Assembly (NCBI GenBank): GCA_021202985.1 | Contig: JAJQCA010000047.1 | Span: 62,001 to 126,000 of the forward strand | Origin: Alistipes sp. | GTDB taxonomy: Bacteria; Bacteroidota; Bacteroidia; Bacteroidales; Rikenellaceae | Direction: 5' to 3' | DNA: 64,000 nucleotides | Shown: piece after piece, positions 36,928-45,806 of the stretch | Numbering within the stretch: the first letter of the stretch is position 1 | How the letters are laid out: the number at the start of each line of letters is the position of its first letter | Program-made: the position numbers and the translations under genes | Notes under the pieces: generated by a model | Databases searched by the model: none | Told to the model about the DNA's origin: nothing | What the model saw: the letters and a program-made list of their open reading frames with translations, nothing else

Positions 36928-37140
36928 TCGCAGCTCCCTCAAGGGGTCCGGCGGCCGAAGCCTGCAAGAACCGAAACACGGGAGGAATCCCGGCCGCACT
37001 ACCAGATTTCAACGCAGGAAGGACAGGTATTATTCTCCAATCGGGTACACGTAGTTAATTACGGCTCGGTGCCCGGCCTGTCCTGCATCGTTAGATTGAT
37101 GTGCGAAAGTTTCTGGTCCCGGACCGGGAAGGGGCTATTT
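36928..37140 (+). ncRNA. structured small RNA gene, copy 2
   Basis: The gap between the helicase and priA holds a sequence homologous to the minus-strand RNA at 2385-2600. Shared blocks are at 37014-37029 and 37072-37090, together with AAACACGGG and CCGCACTACC. A stem CGGGA/TCCCG with loop GGAA is at 36979-36992, and CCC/GGG with loop TCAA at 36936-36945. CCGGTC near the 5' end can pair with GACCGG at the 3' end (near 37121-37127), closing the molecule. The loop and stem sequences differ between copies but keep pairing. The 3' end lacks a clear T-run terminator; a hairpin AACCGGA/TCCGGTT is at 37160-37177. Confidence 0.7.
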
Positions 37141-37395
37141 TAGAATTATCAGACAATAAAACCGGAAATATCCGGTTAGGTATAACGGACCGGACAGGGG
37201 TTTGTCCTGCCGGAACGATGGTAAACAGCGGCCGCAGTCAAAGGGCGGGAAGAAAATTGGGTTAATTTCGTACGCATTTCATGATTAAATGGGGTCCTGC
37301 CCGCGGCCGCTTCTTTTTACTTCTAAAAACCTTTCCCTTTATAATTCATTCCCCGGAAGAAACGGTACCGATAAAATTCCTAATTTTACCTGTCG
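37141..37395. other. gap between small RNA and priA
   Basis: It contains the hairpin AACCGGA/TCCGGTT (37160-37177) and a second weak inverted repeat CCGGACAGG/CCTGCCGG near 37190-37212. No ORF is convincing. Confidence 0.4.
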
Positions 37396-39675
37396 ATGGC
37401 CGGTTGCAACGAAAAAATCTATGCGGAGGTTATCCTGCCGTTGTTTTCGGAAGGGTATACCTATCTCGTGCCGCCCGGGTTGGCAGCAGGTGTGGTGCCG
37501 GGCAGTTGTGTCGTGGTACCACTCGGCAAGTCGAAAGTATACACCGGGGTGGTCCGTTCGGTGGGAACCGAGGCCCCTCCGGCGGGCAGGATGCGGGAAA
37601 TAATTTCCGTACAGGACCAGGTGCCGGTTGTAAGCCCGACAAGGCTTAAACTGTGGGAGTGGGTGGCCGATTATTATATGTGCACCGTGGGGGAGGTAAT
37701 GCGGGTCGCGCTGCCCTCGGCCCTGAAGCCCTCCGGTTGGAGTGGCGAAGAGGTTGCCGGAAAGGAGTACCGCACCCCTACCGAGACGCACCTTGCGCTC
37801 GGCCCTGCCGCAAGCGACGAATCGACGCTTAACGAAGCGTTCGAGAAACTCTCCAAACGTGCCCGCACACAGTACGAGTCGCTGCTTCGGTTGGTGCAGT
37901 TGCTCGGGGAGGACCACCCGTTCGGCCGGTCCGTACCGCGGCGGCTGGCCGATATACCTTACGGTGTACTGCATCAGTTACAACTCAAGGGGTTGGTGGC
38001 CCAACACGAGGTAAAAGTCGGTCCGGTTGCGGTGGAATCGGAGTTCGCCGGACTGCCGCACCTTTCACCGGCACAGGAAACCGCCCTGCAAGGTATACGC
38101 GAACATTTCCGGCAGCGGGACGTGGTGCTGCTTCACGGTGTGACAGGCAGCGGCAAGACCGAAATTTATATCCGCCTGATTGCAGAACAACTCGCGGCAG
38201 GCCGGGACGTATTGTACCTTCTCCCCGAAATAGCCATGACGGCCCAGTTGGTGGGGAGAATCAGGAAATTTTTCGGCGACCGGGTGGTTCCGTACCATTC
38301 GAGCTATACCCGCACGCGCAAGACCGCGGCGTACATTCGCGCGGCCTCGTCGCCCGGTGGTACACTTATAGTCGGTGTTCGTTCGTCGGTGTTCCTGCCC
38401 GGTGCGAACGTTGGCCTTATTATCGTGGACGAGGAACACGACCCGAGCTACAAGAACCACGAGAGCGCCCCGCGCTACAATGCCCGCGATACGGCGGTGG
38501 TCCTCGCGGCGATGGCCGGGGCGAAGACACTTCTGGGAAGCGCGACACCCGCCCTGGAAACATACGTAAACGCCCGCACCGGGAAGTACGGATACGTCGC
38601 CCTTACAGAGCGGTACGGCGGCGCGGTATTACCCCGTGTCGTTATTTCCGACACGATAACGGCGTCGAAACGCGGCGAGCGGAAATCGCATTTCAACAAA
38701 CAGCTTCTCGACTCGATATCAAAGGCACTCGACGACGGCCGCCAGGTAATGCTATTCCAGAACCGGCGGGGATTCTCGCCCTATGTGGAGTGCGGCCAGT
38801 GCGGGTGGACCGCGTCATGCCCCAACTGCAATGTTACCCTTACATACCATAAATCCGGCCGCAACCTCCGCTGTCATTACTGCGGTCACAGTGCCGCGCT
38901 CCCGGACCGTTGCCCTGCATGTAACCAGCCTTCCGTGGAGCCGCGCGGGTTCGGTACCGAGAAGATAGAGACCGAGCTGGAGCCGTTCTTTCCGCAGGCG
39001 CGTATAGAGCGGCTGGACCGCGACACGGCCACTTCAGCCACACGCTTCGAACGTATCATTTCCGACTTCGAGCGGGGCAGGACCGACATTCTGGTCGGCA
39101 CCCAAATGATCACCAAAGGGTTCGATTTCGAAGGTGTTTCGGTGGTCGGGGTTCTGAATGCCGACAATCTACTGGCATATCCCGATTTCCGGGCTTCCGA
39201 AAGGGCGTTCCAGTTGTTGACACAGGTGGCCGGCAGGGCGGGCAGGCGCGAAACGGAGGGACTGGTGGTTATCCAAACCTCCCAACCGAAGCACCCGGTA
39301 ATTGTGCAGGCCGCGGCGGGCGACTACGCCGCGATGGCCCGTGGGCAGCTTGACGAGCGGCGTGAGTTTTTCTATCCGCCCTTTTGCCGCATAGTCAGCA
39401 TCCGCCTCAGGCACCGTGACGCACAGGTTGTCCGGCAGGCCGCGGCGGCGCTTGCCGAACGGCTGCGCCTTATTTTCGGCAAGAGAGTATGCGGCCCGCA
39501 ACCCCCGCCGGTTGACCGGATACGCGGTGAGTTCATAGAGAGCGTCCTGCTCAAAGTAGAGCGGGAAAGCCCGTTCTCCAAGGCAAAAAAACTGCTGGCC
39601 GCGGAGACCAGGGAACTCCATCGGCAGGAGGGGTTCAGGCAGGTTTCCGTTACGTGCGACGTGGACCCGATATAA
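37396..39675 (+). CDS. priA: primosomal protein N' (replication restart helicase PriA)
   Basis: PriA restarts stalled replication forks. The 759-residue protein has an N-terminal DNA-binding domain, helicase motifs with Walker A GVTGSGKTEIYI near residue 248 and VDEEHDPSYK, and a double zinc module with CGQCGWTASCPNCNVTL and CHYCGH plus CPAC. The size and motif order are normal. comF follows after 113 bp. Confidence 0.96.
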   Translation: MAGCNEKIYAEVILPLFSEGYTYLVPPGLAAGVVPGSCVVVPLGKSKVYTGVVRSVGTEAPPAGRMREIISVQDQVPVVSPTRLKLWEWVADYYMCTVGEVMRVALPSALKPSGWSGEEVAGKEYRTPTETHLALGPAASDESTLNEAFEKLSKRARTQYESLLRLVQLLGEDHPFGRSVPRRLADIPYGVLHQLQLKGLVAQHEVKVGPVAVESEFAGLPHLSPAQETALQGIREHFRQRDVVLLHGVTGSGKTEIYIRLIAEQLAAGRDVLYLLPEIAMTAQLVGRIRKFFGDRVVPYHSSYTRTRKTAAYIRAASSPGGTLIVGVRSSVFLPGANVGLIIVDEEHDPSYKNHESAPRYNARDTAVVLAAMAGAKTLLGSATPALETYVNARTGKYGYVALTERYGGAVLPRVVISDTITASKRGERKSHFNKQLLDSISKALDDGRQVMLFQNRRGFSPYVECGQCGWTASCPNCNVTLTYHKSGRNLRCHYCGHSAALPDRCPACNQPSVEPRGFGTEKIETELEPFFPQARIERLDRDTATSATRFERIISDFERGRTDILVGTQMITKGFDFEGVSVVGVLNADNLLAYPDFRASERAFQLLTQVAGRAGRRETEGLVVIQTSQPKHPVIVQAAAGDYAAMARGQLDERREFFYPPFCRIVSIRLRHRDAQVVRQAAAALAERLRLIFGKRVCGPQPPPVDRIRGEFIESVLLKVERESPFSKAKKLLAAETRELHRQEGFRQVSVTCDVDPI

Positions 39676-39788
39676 GACTGGCTTAAGGTGGCGCCCACGA
39701 CACGGTGAATTGGATTATAGGAACCCGAAGTGGTCCGGCCGATATAAGCATATAACTAACCCTAATTTTTATACGCCTACGCAAGCGG

Positions 39789-40529
39789 ATGGTTGCCGGG
39801 CGGTACGAGTTTAACAGGATGAATCTGACGGAATTTTTTAAACGACTGCCGGGGGACGTTTACCGGTTGTTCTTCCCTCCCGTATGCCCGGTATGCGACC
39901 GTTCCATGCCGGAAGGATCGGGTTTCATGTGCGCCCTTTGCCGGTTCGAAATCCCGCTGACCGGCTACTGGAACGAACCCGGCAACCCGGTAACCGAACA
40001 CCTCGCCGCCCATATACCCGTCCGGCAGGCTTCGGCGTTTTTCCATTATGTGCCCGGCAGTCCTTACCGGGAGCTGGTACACAGGTTCAAATACCAGGGC
40101 GGGTGGCGCTACGCGCGTGAGATGGGCGAATGGTACGGCAGTTGTCTCGCCGGGTCGGGACTTTACGGGGATATCGATTTTATTGTCCCCGTGCCTCTGC
40201 ACCGGCGTAAATTATTGAAGCGCGGGTATAACCAATCCGAATATATCGCCGAGGGAATTTCCCGGGCGCTCGGAGTACCCGTCCGCACGGGCAACCTCCT
40301 GCGTTTACGCCACAGCAGGAGCCAGACGAAAGTGGAAGGCCACCGGCGGTGGGACAACGTCAGCGGAGCGTTCGGAGTCCGGCAACCGGAACAGTTTAAG
40401 GGGAAGCATATCCTGCTGGTAGACGACGTACTGACCACCGGTTCGACCCTTGTCGCCGCAGGTGGTGAGCTTGTCCGTACCGTGGAGGACGTTAGCATCA
40501 GTATAGCCGCGCTTGCAGTGGCCGAATAG
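39789..40529 (+). CDS. ComF-family phosphoribosyltransferase-like protein
   Basis: A 246-residue protein with an N-terminal zinc ribbon (CPVC...CALC), the double motif DFIVPVPLHRRKLLKRGYNQ and the PRPP-binding loop ILLVDDVLTTGST. The ComF family is needed for DNA uptake in naturally competent bacteria, but most Bacteroidota members are uncharacterised. The ATG at 39819 (MNLTEFF) is an equally plausible start. Confidence 0.92.
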   Translation: MVAGRYEFNRMNLTEFFKRLPGDVYRLFFPPVCPVCDRSMPEGSGFMCALCRFEIPLTGYWNEPGNPVTEHLAAHIPVRQASAFFHYVPGSPYRELVHRFKYQGGWRYAREMGEWYGSCLAGSGLYGDIDFIVPVPLHRRKLLKRGYNQSEYIAEGISRALGVPVRTGNLLRLRHSRSQTKVEGHRRWDNVSGAFGVRQPEQFKGKHILLVDDVLTTGSTLVAAGGELVRTVEDVSISIAALAVAE

Positions 40530-40571
40530 TTAAGATTGAACCGTATATCCGGCCGGTAAAAATAAAATTAC

Positions 40572-40579
40572 TACCTTTG
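40572..40579 (+). promoter_or_regulatory. -7 promoter box upstream of mqnA
   Basis: TACCTTTG lies about 67 bp before the ATG at 40646. Confidence 0.5.
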
Positions 40580-40645
40580 GGGCTGTCAAGCGGCGGGAGC
40601 CGGTTCCTGCCCGCAAGTATCAATCAACAGGCGCAATAACAATGG

Positions 40646-41413
40646 ATGATGTTCCCGGGGAGAGTCGCAGCGGTGTCATACCTGAACACAGTACCGTTTA
40701 TATACGGTATAGAGCATGCGCGCCTATTGCGTGCGGGGCTTATATTGTCGCCGCCCGCCCGTTGCGTCACGGCGTTCACAGACGGTGAGGCCGATATCGC
40801 CCTCGTCCCGGCGGCCGCCGTTCCGGGCATTCCCGATGCCGAAATAATCACACCTTACTGTCTCGGTGCCCATGGTCCTGTCCGGACCGTTACACTTATG
40901 TCCGACTCGGAAACGGGACGGATATCGCGCTTGTGGCTGGACGGGCATTCGCGCACCTCCGCATTGCTGATCCGGATTTTATGCGAGGAACTTTGGGGTA
41001 TCCGTCCCGAGTTCCTTCAACTGGACGACCATACGGCCGTGGACCGGCCTGTGCCGGGGGACGCTTTCCTGCTAATCGGGGACAAGGTTTTCGACTACGA
41101 AGGCCGTTTCGCACACACGTGGGATTTGGCCGTATGCTGGAGGGAACTCACCGGCCTGCCGTTCGTGTTCGCCGTATGGATAGCCCGCCGCGGGGTACCG
41201 CAGGAAACGGTCGACATGCTGACCGAATCGCTCGAATACGGTGTCTCACATATACCGCAGGCAATAAGCTATTACGGCCATAGCGGGAAGAGTTATGCGC
41301 AGGATTACCTTACACAAAACATAGATTTCCACCTCGACGCGCCAAAACGGGAGGCGCTGACTATATTCCTCGAGAAAGGGCGCAGGTTCCTGCCGCCGCC
41401 CAACCCCGGCTGA
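40646..41413 (+). CDS. mqnA: chorismate dehydratase (futalosine-pathway menaquinone synthesis)
   Basis: A 255-residue protein of the MqnA/MqnD family with the start VAAVSYLNTVPFIYGIEHAR, GEADIALVPAAAVP and IGDKVFDYEG. MqnA removes water from chorismate to make 3-enolpyruvyl-benzoate, the first step of the futalosine route to menaquinone. MqnD is related, so the distinction rests on the N-terminal SYLNT-PFIYG motif. The ATG at 40649 is a second possible start. Confidence 0.85.
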   Translation: MMFPGRVAAVSYLNTVPFIYGIEHARLLRAGLILSPPARCVTAFTDGEADIALVPAAAVPGIPDAEIITPYCLGAHGPVRTVTLMSDSETGRISRLWLDGHSRTSALLIRILCEELWGIRPEFLQLDDHTAVDRPVPGDAFLLIGDKVFDYEGRFAHTWDLAVCWRELTGLPFVFAVWIARRGVPQETVDMLTESLEYGVSHIPQAISYYGHSGKSYAQDYLTQNIDFHLDAPKREALTIFLEKGRRFLPPPNPG

Positions 41414-41507
41414 AGAGGTTAATGGCCCGGTCCGCACAGACGGCACCGACCCTGCGGCCAATCTACCTGCCGAATCCGGATATTAACCCAAACACCTCCC
41501 GGGGAAG

Positions 41508-42458
41508 ATGATAACCATATACCTCAAACAATTCAACAAGATAGTCCGCAATGCGGACGTCAGGATATTCGACGAACTGGGCTACGACGATGTGTTGTGG
41601 ATAGACCTTATGGACCCCACCGTGCAGGAGCAGAAAGAGGTGGAGGCGTTTATAGAAACTACCCTCCAGACCCGCCAGCAGATAGAGGAAATCGAGAGTT
41701 CATCGAAATATTCCGAGACGGAGAACGCTATAATATCCAACTCCAACTTCTTCATTCCGTCCGGTGAGGGATTCGCCGTGGAGCCGGTATCGTTCATGGT
41801 GACGGAAGGGGTCCTCGTGTCTCTGCGCCACCATGAGTCGAGGACGTTCCAAGAGGTTGCAAAGCGGCTCCAGATGAATTACAAGAACTTCCCGACCGGT
41901 TACCACCTGCTCATATCCATACTCGAGGTGCGCATCGACTTTGACGCCGACCTTATAGAAGCCGTGGCTAAACAGATTAAGGTCCTCAGCCGCGACATCA
42001 GCGGCAGCGACCGCATGGAACAGAACATAATCAAACGCATTAACTCCCTTCAGGAGAACACGATGCTTATCCGCGAGAATATCTTCGATCGTCAACGGGT
42101 CCTCTCCGGAATCCTCCGGAGCGACCGTTTTCCGAACGATATCTACCCCAAACTGTCGCTGATGATTAAGGACGTCAACTCGCTTATCAACCATGCCGAT
42201 TTCAATTCCGAGCGCCTCGACTATATCCAGGACGCCGCCCTCGGGCTTATAAATATCGAGCAGACCAAAGTCACCAAAATATTCACCGTCGCCGCCCTGT
42301 TCTTCATGCCGCCCACCATGGTGGCCAGCATCTACGGCATGAACTTCGAAATTATGCCCGAACTCTCCTGGACCTACGGCTACTACTACGCATTAGGCCT
42401 TATGCTGCTCATAATGGCCGTTACCTTTATCTTCTTCCGCTGGCGAAAATGGCTGTAA
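41508..42458 (+). CDS. corA: magnesium/cobalt transporter CorA
   Basis: A 316-residue CorA-family protein with a cytoplasmic funnel and two C-terminal membrane helices; the selectivity loop YGMNFE is between them. The C-terminus is RWRKWL. The stop codon is immediately followed by a 29-bp sequence that recurs inverted at the end of the convergent gene. Confidence 0.95.
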   Translation: MITIYLKQFNKIVRNADVRIFDELGYDDVLWIDLMDPTVQEQKEVEAFIETTLQTRQQIEEIESSSKYSETENAIISNSNFFIPSGEGFAVEPVSFMVTEGVLVSLRHHESRTFQEVAKRLQMNYKNFPTGYHLLISILEVRIDFDADLIEAVAKQIKVLSRDISGSDRMEQNIIKRINSLQENTMLIRENIFDRQRVLSGILRSDRFPNDIYPKLSLMIKDVNSLINHADFNSERLDYIQDAALGLINIEQTKVTKIFTVAALFFMPPTMVASIYGMNFEIMPELSWTYGYYYALGLMLLIMAVTFIFFRWRKWL

Positions 42459-42715
42459 AGCCATCGTAAAAACCCAGTAATTACCTGCTCTGACCGTACT
42501 TTCTTGAAAGAAAGTACCAAAGAACTTTCCGAGATACTGCGTATCTCATGAAATACTCATTAAGATACCCACAGGGAGGGGCCAAAAGGCCCCTCCCTGT
42601 GGGTATCTTTAAAAAGAAATCATCGGAAACGTAGTTTCCGCAAAAGTTTTCTGGTTCTCTTTTCCAAAAGAGAACAGTTAAAGTATGGTAATTACTGGGT
42701 TTTTACGATGGCTTT
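42457..42715. repeat. nested palindromic intergenic element with 29-bp inverted repeats
   Basis: Arms of 29 bp (42457-42485 and 42687-42715) are perfect inverted repeats. The left arm starts inside the corA stop; the right arm includes the last seven codons and stop of the convergent gene. Inside are five hairpins: 42496-42517 (10-bp stem), 42531-42547 (7 bp), 42562-42609 (22 bp, loop AAAA), 42625-42639 (6 bp) and 42654-42675 (10 bp). The central stem has A/T flanks and can terminate both transcripts. Confidence 0.85.
42562..42609. terminator. bidirectional terminator, 22-bp perfect stem
   Basis: AAGATACCCACAGGGAGGGG... pairs perfectly with its reverse complement across an AAAA loop. It ends both corA (plus) and the PEP-synthase-like gene (minus). 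Confidence 0.85.
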
Positions 42716-45667
42716 GTTATTGCGTCCGTCGACGAATATATAAAGTGGACGGTCGAAGCGGACGCGGCGGAAGTACTCGCCTTCCTCCACGGCGGGGAGG
42801 GAGTCGAGGGTTGCGGAGTCGAACGAACCGTCGCCAGAGAAGGGGTTGATGGTCATATACCCTACTCCGAAGGAGGTAAGGTTCTGGAAGAAGTGGGTAC
42901 CCTGGCTGGGTTCCACACGGAAATTCTCGAGACCCATCTCGACTATGACGCGGGCCTGTGAGATGTCGGGCCAGCGGACGGGTATGCCCAGCCACGGATC
43001 GCTCGAACCCCAGCGCCCGGGACCCACCAACACATAACCCGCTTCCTGCTGCACCATCCGTGAATTCAGTTTACGTAGTTCGGCTGCCATTTTCTCGGTA
43101 TTCTTCGCTTCGAAGGTTCCGGTACGTATATAGACGATATCATGCACGCCTTCGATGGCACCCAGCCCCAGGGCATCCTCCGAATAGATAACGGCTCCGG
43201 AGGTGTCGACCTCTTTCCAGTCGAGAGTGTTTTCGCCGTGTGTATCCACGATGGGCCGTATCTGGAGAAAATTGAAAACCGCGTCGCGGCCCGGGGGAAC
43301 GTCCATGCTTACGGCGAATTCCATCTCCACCGGGGTGCGCATCTCATCGGTGCCCATGCGGAGCAGGTCGCGCAGTATTTCGGCGAGCGGAAAGGTGTCG
43401 TATTTCAGGATGCGGGAGAAGGTGATAATCTTGCGTCCCTCGGTGAAACTGCTGTCGGAAATTGCCTGGTTCTGCATGTCCCATGTGGATGCGGCGTGTT
43501 TAAGGTTGCGGAACGCGCGTACGGTGGGGGAATTTATCTCGAACCGGCGGAGGTTCACCGCGTCGTCGATGGATGTCTTGAACTCTTCGGGTTTCAGGCT
43601 GAGGGCGTACATTTCGCGCTGGGTGTCGCGCAGGGCGAGTTCCGGCGTGGAGAGCTGGAGAACGTTTTTAGGATAACCTGGTGAGAAGCGGAGGGTCTGG
43701 CCTCCTTCCACCACCAGTTTACCGAGGCCGAAGGCTATGTTCACGACGCCGTCCCCGGGTTTCTCGTCGCCGATGGGATAAAAGTTGAGCGACCGGGCCA
43801 CTCCCGAGAGGGTCGGGAAGAAATAGCCGTTATCCTCCGTGCCGCACACCTGCTGGATAACCACGGCCATCTTCTCTTCGCTCAGCAGATTAGACGTGGC
43901 GGTAATGTAGGCGCGGCTGGCGGCGAAATAGACCGAAGCGTAGACACTCTTTATGGCTTTTCCCAGAAGGCGCAGCATTTGATCGGGATTGTCCGTATTC
44001 GGTATCATGTAGGTGGAGTAGATACCGGCGAAGGGCTGGTAATGCGAGTCTTCGAGCTTGGAGCTCGACCTGATTGCCAGCGGACCTCGCGTGTATTTTA
44101 TAAGGGTGCGCAGGCTGCGCACCAGTTCTTCCGGGAGGCGCGAGCTGACGAACTCGGAGAGTATCTCATCATCCGAAATGTCGGAATTGATAACGTACTT
44201 CAGGCCGTTCTCCTTTACGAACCGGTCGAAATAGTCGGTGGCGATAACCACCGTGCGCGGTATCATCACACGGACACCCGGATATTTGTCGTAGAACTTG
44301 TATTTCTGCAACATATTGTTGAAGAACGCAAGGCCGCGGGCTTTACCTCCCAGCGAACCGTCGCCTATGCGGGCGAACCCTATGGTTTCGTTATAGGTCT
44401 CGGCATCGAAACGGGCCACTACCCCCTGCCCGAGCAGTATCCGGTAATCGCGGATGGTGTTCCGGATATATTCCCTCATTTCGGCGGCCGACCGGAACGA
44501 TTCGCAGGGGCGATGTTTCATCGCTGCGGCGATGGAGAACAGGCCGCGCGAGTAGAGCCACTTCGACAGGTGGTTCTGCGAGGCGTGGTACATCAACACA
44601 TCGTCGGGTATCTCGGCCAACACTTTCTGCATCTGCCTCAGGTCGTGAGCACGGGCGATAGGCTCACCCGTTTCGAGGTCGCTGAACACGAAGTCGCCGA
44701 ACCGGAACTCCCGGCTGATATACTCCGAAAGCTCCATAATCAGCGTCTTGGAGTATTTCACTATGAACCCTACACCTAACTGGTCGGCAACCTCCTTTAT
44801 ACTTTCCTGCGACGATTGCAGCAGGAAGGGCATCCACGGGTCGTCTTTCTTTATAAGGCGGCACAACTCGATCCCCGCGTCCAATTTCTCCGCCTCGGGA
44901 GGGTCGTTTTTGTTGACCACGAACCCTACGTCCGAAATAACCCCTAAAAGGTTCTCCTTATATTTACCGTAGAGTTCGACGGCCTCCGAGTAGTTGGTGG
45001 CAAGCAATATTTTGGGTCGTGCCCGCTTACGCAGCATTTGCTGCTGCTCGTTTAGGGCCTCCTTAAGGAACTCGTTGCTCTGTGTCAGCACCAGTTTATA
45101 TATGGCGGGCAGGTAGGTGGAATAGTAACGGACCGAATCCTCCACCAGCAGAATGGACTGGACTCCGTGCCTCAGGATATCGTCGTCTGCATTCATGCGG
45201 TCCTCGATCAGCTTGATTATGGCAAGTATCAGGTCCGCGCTGCCGTACCAGAAAAATATATAGTCGATGGCCGAACGGTCGTGCGAATTTATCTTATCCG
45301 TGATATCGCGCGAGAAACTGGTGAGCAGTATCACCGGTAGCCCCGGACGCAGCTCCTTAACCGTCTTGGCAAACGAAAAAACGTCCATTTCCCCCACGTT
45401 GTACATACTGATAACCAGGTCGTAATCGCCGCCGGCCTCCAGTTTGGCAAGGGCCTCCCCGGTGGTGGCCACCCTTGTAAACGAAGGCGGGTTACTGAGG
45501 TTCAGGTCCATATATTCGCTGTTAATCTGCGATTCTATATGTCCGTCCTCTTCCAATATGTACGCGTCGTAACTGCTGCATATTAGCAGGATGCTGCGGA
45601 TTCGTTTCTGCATCAGGGACCTGAAATCGGTCTCTTCCTCCCTTCCGGGCATTCTTCCGTCCGTCAT
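42692..45667 (-). CDS. PEP/pyruvate-binding (PPDK-N-like) protein with N-terminal receiver-like domains
   Basis: A 991-residue protein. The N-terminus resembles two response-regulator receiver folds: one at about 20-150 (RSILLICSSYDAYILEEDGH, YDLVISMYNVGEMDVFSFAK) and one at about 168-340 (SILLVEDSVRYYSTYLPAIY, LLGVISDVGF). From about 430 the ATP-binding half of PEP synthase follows (GDGSLGGKARGLAFFNNMLQ, LAIRSSSKLEDSHYQPFAGI, INPFSGDGSF). I see no C-terminal phosphohistidine or PEP-binding domain, so it is not an ordinary PEP synthase. It may be a signalling or phosphotransfer protein. The upstream region has a -7 box at 45722 and a leader hairpin at 45699. Confidence 0.82.
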   Translation of the reverse strand: MTDGRMPGREEETDFRSLMQKRIRSILLICSSYDAYILEEDGHIESQINSEYMDLNLSNPPSFTRVATTGEALAKLEAGGDYDLVISMYNVGEMDVFSFAKTVKELRPGLPVILLTSFSRDITDKINSHDRSAIDYIFFWYGSADLILAIIKLIEDRMNADDDILRHGVQSILLVEDSVRYYSTYLPAIYKLVLTQSNEFLKEALNEQQQMLRKRARPKILLATNYSEAVELYGKYKENLLGVISDVGFVVNKNDPPEAEKLDAGIELCRLIKKDDPWMPFLLQSSQESIKEVADQLGVGFIVKYSKTLIMELSEYISREFRFGDFVFSDLETGEPIARAHDLRQMQKVLAEIPDDVLMYHASQNHLSKWLYSRGLFSIAAAMKHRPCESFRSAAEMREYIRNTIRDYRILLGQGVVARFDAETYNETIGFARIGDGSLGGKARGLAFFNNMLQKYKFYDKYPGVRVMIPRTVVIATDYFDRFVKENGLKYVINSDISDDEILSEFVSSRLPEELVRSLRTLIKYTRGPLAIRSSSKLEDSHYQPFAGIYSTYMIPNTDNPDQMLRLLGKAIKSVYASVYFAASRAYITATSNLLSEEKMAVVIQQVCGTEDNGYFFPTLSGVARSLNFYPIGDEKPGDGVVNIAFGLGKLVVEGGQTLRFSPGYPKNVLQLSTPELALRDTQREMYALSLKPEEFKTSIDDAVNLRRFEINSPTVRAFRNLKHAASTWDMQNQAISDSSFTEGRKIITFSRILKYDTFPLAEILRDLLRMGTDEMRTPVEMEFAVSMDVPPGRDAVFNFLQIRPIVDTHGENTLDWKEVDTSGAVIYSEDALGLGAIEGVHDIVYIRTGTFEAKNTEKMAAELRKLNSRMVQQEAGYVLVGPGRWGSSDPWLGIPVRWPDISQARVIVEMGLENFRVEPSQGTHFFQNLTSFGVGYMTINPFSGDGSFDSATLDSLPAVEEGEYFRRVRFDRPLYIFVDGRNNKAIVKTQ

Positions 45668-45698
45668 AAGCCGAGCCTTTCTCGCCGTTTAACCATTA

Positions 45699-45718
45699 AA
45701 CGCCACAACGGTGGCGTT
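45699..45718 (-). promoter_or_regulatory. leader hairpin of the PPDK-N-like gene
   Basis: AACGCCAC/GTGGCGTT with loop AACG is a perfect 8-bp hairpin just upstream of the start at 45667, within or at the 5' end of the predicted transcript. Confidence 0.5.
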
Positions 45719-45721
45719 CTA

Positions 45722-45758
45722 CAAAAATAGACAATTTAAGGAAAGTTTAGTAACTTTG
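45722..45758. promoter_or_regulatory. divergent promoter pair
   Basis: TATTTTTG on the minus strand (45722-45729) and TAACTTTG on the plus strand (45751-45758) drive the divergent genes at 45667 and 45807. The plus box excludes a start at 45711. Confidence 0.6.
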
Positions 45759-45806
45759 GCCCCTGCCCGCGCAGGGCTATCTCGAACTTACAATATCCGG
45801 ACCCGA

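Noticed and set aside
45711..45806. longer start of the GNAT-like gene at 45711
   Set aside because: The TAACTTTG promoter box at 45751-45758 lies inside this stretch and the extra residues look random.
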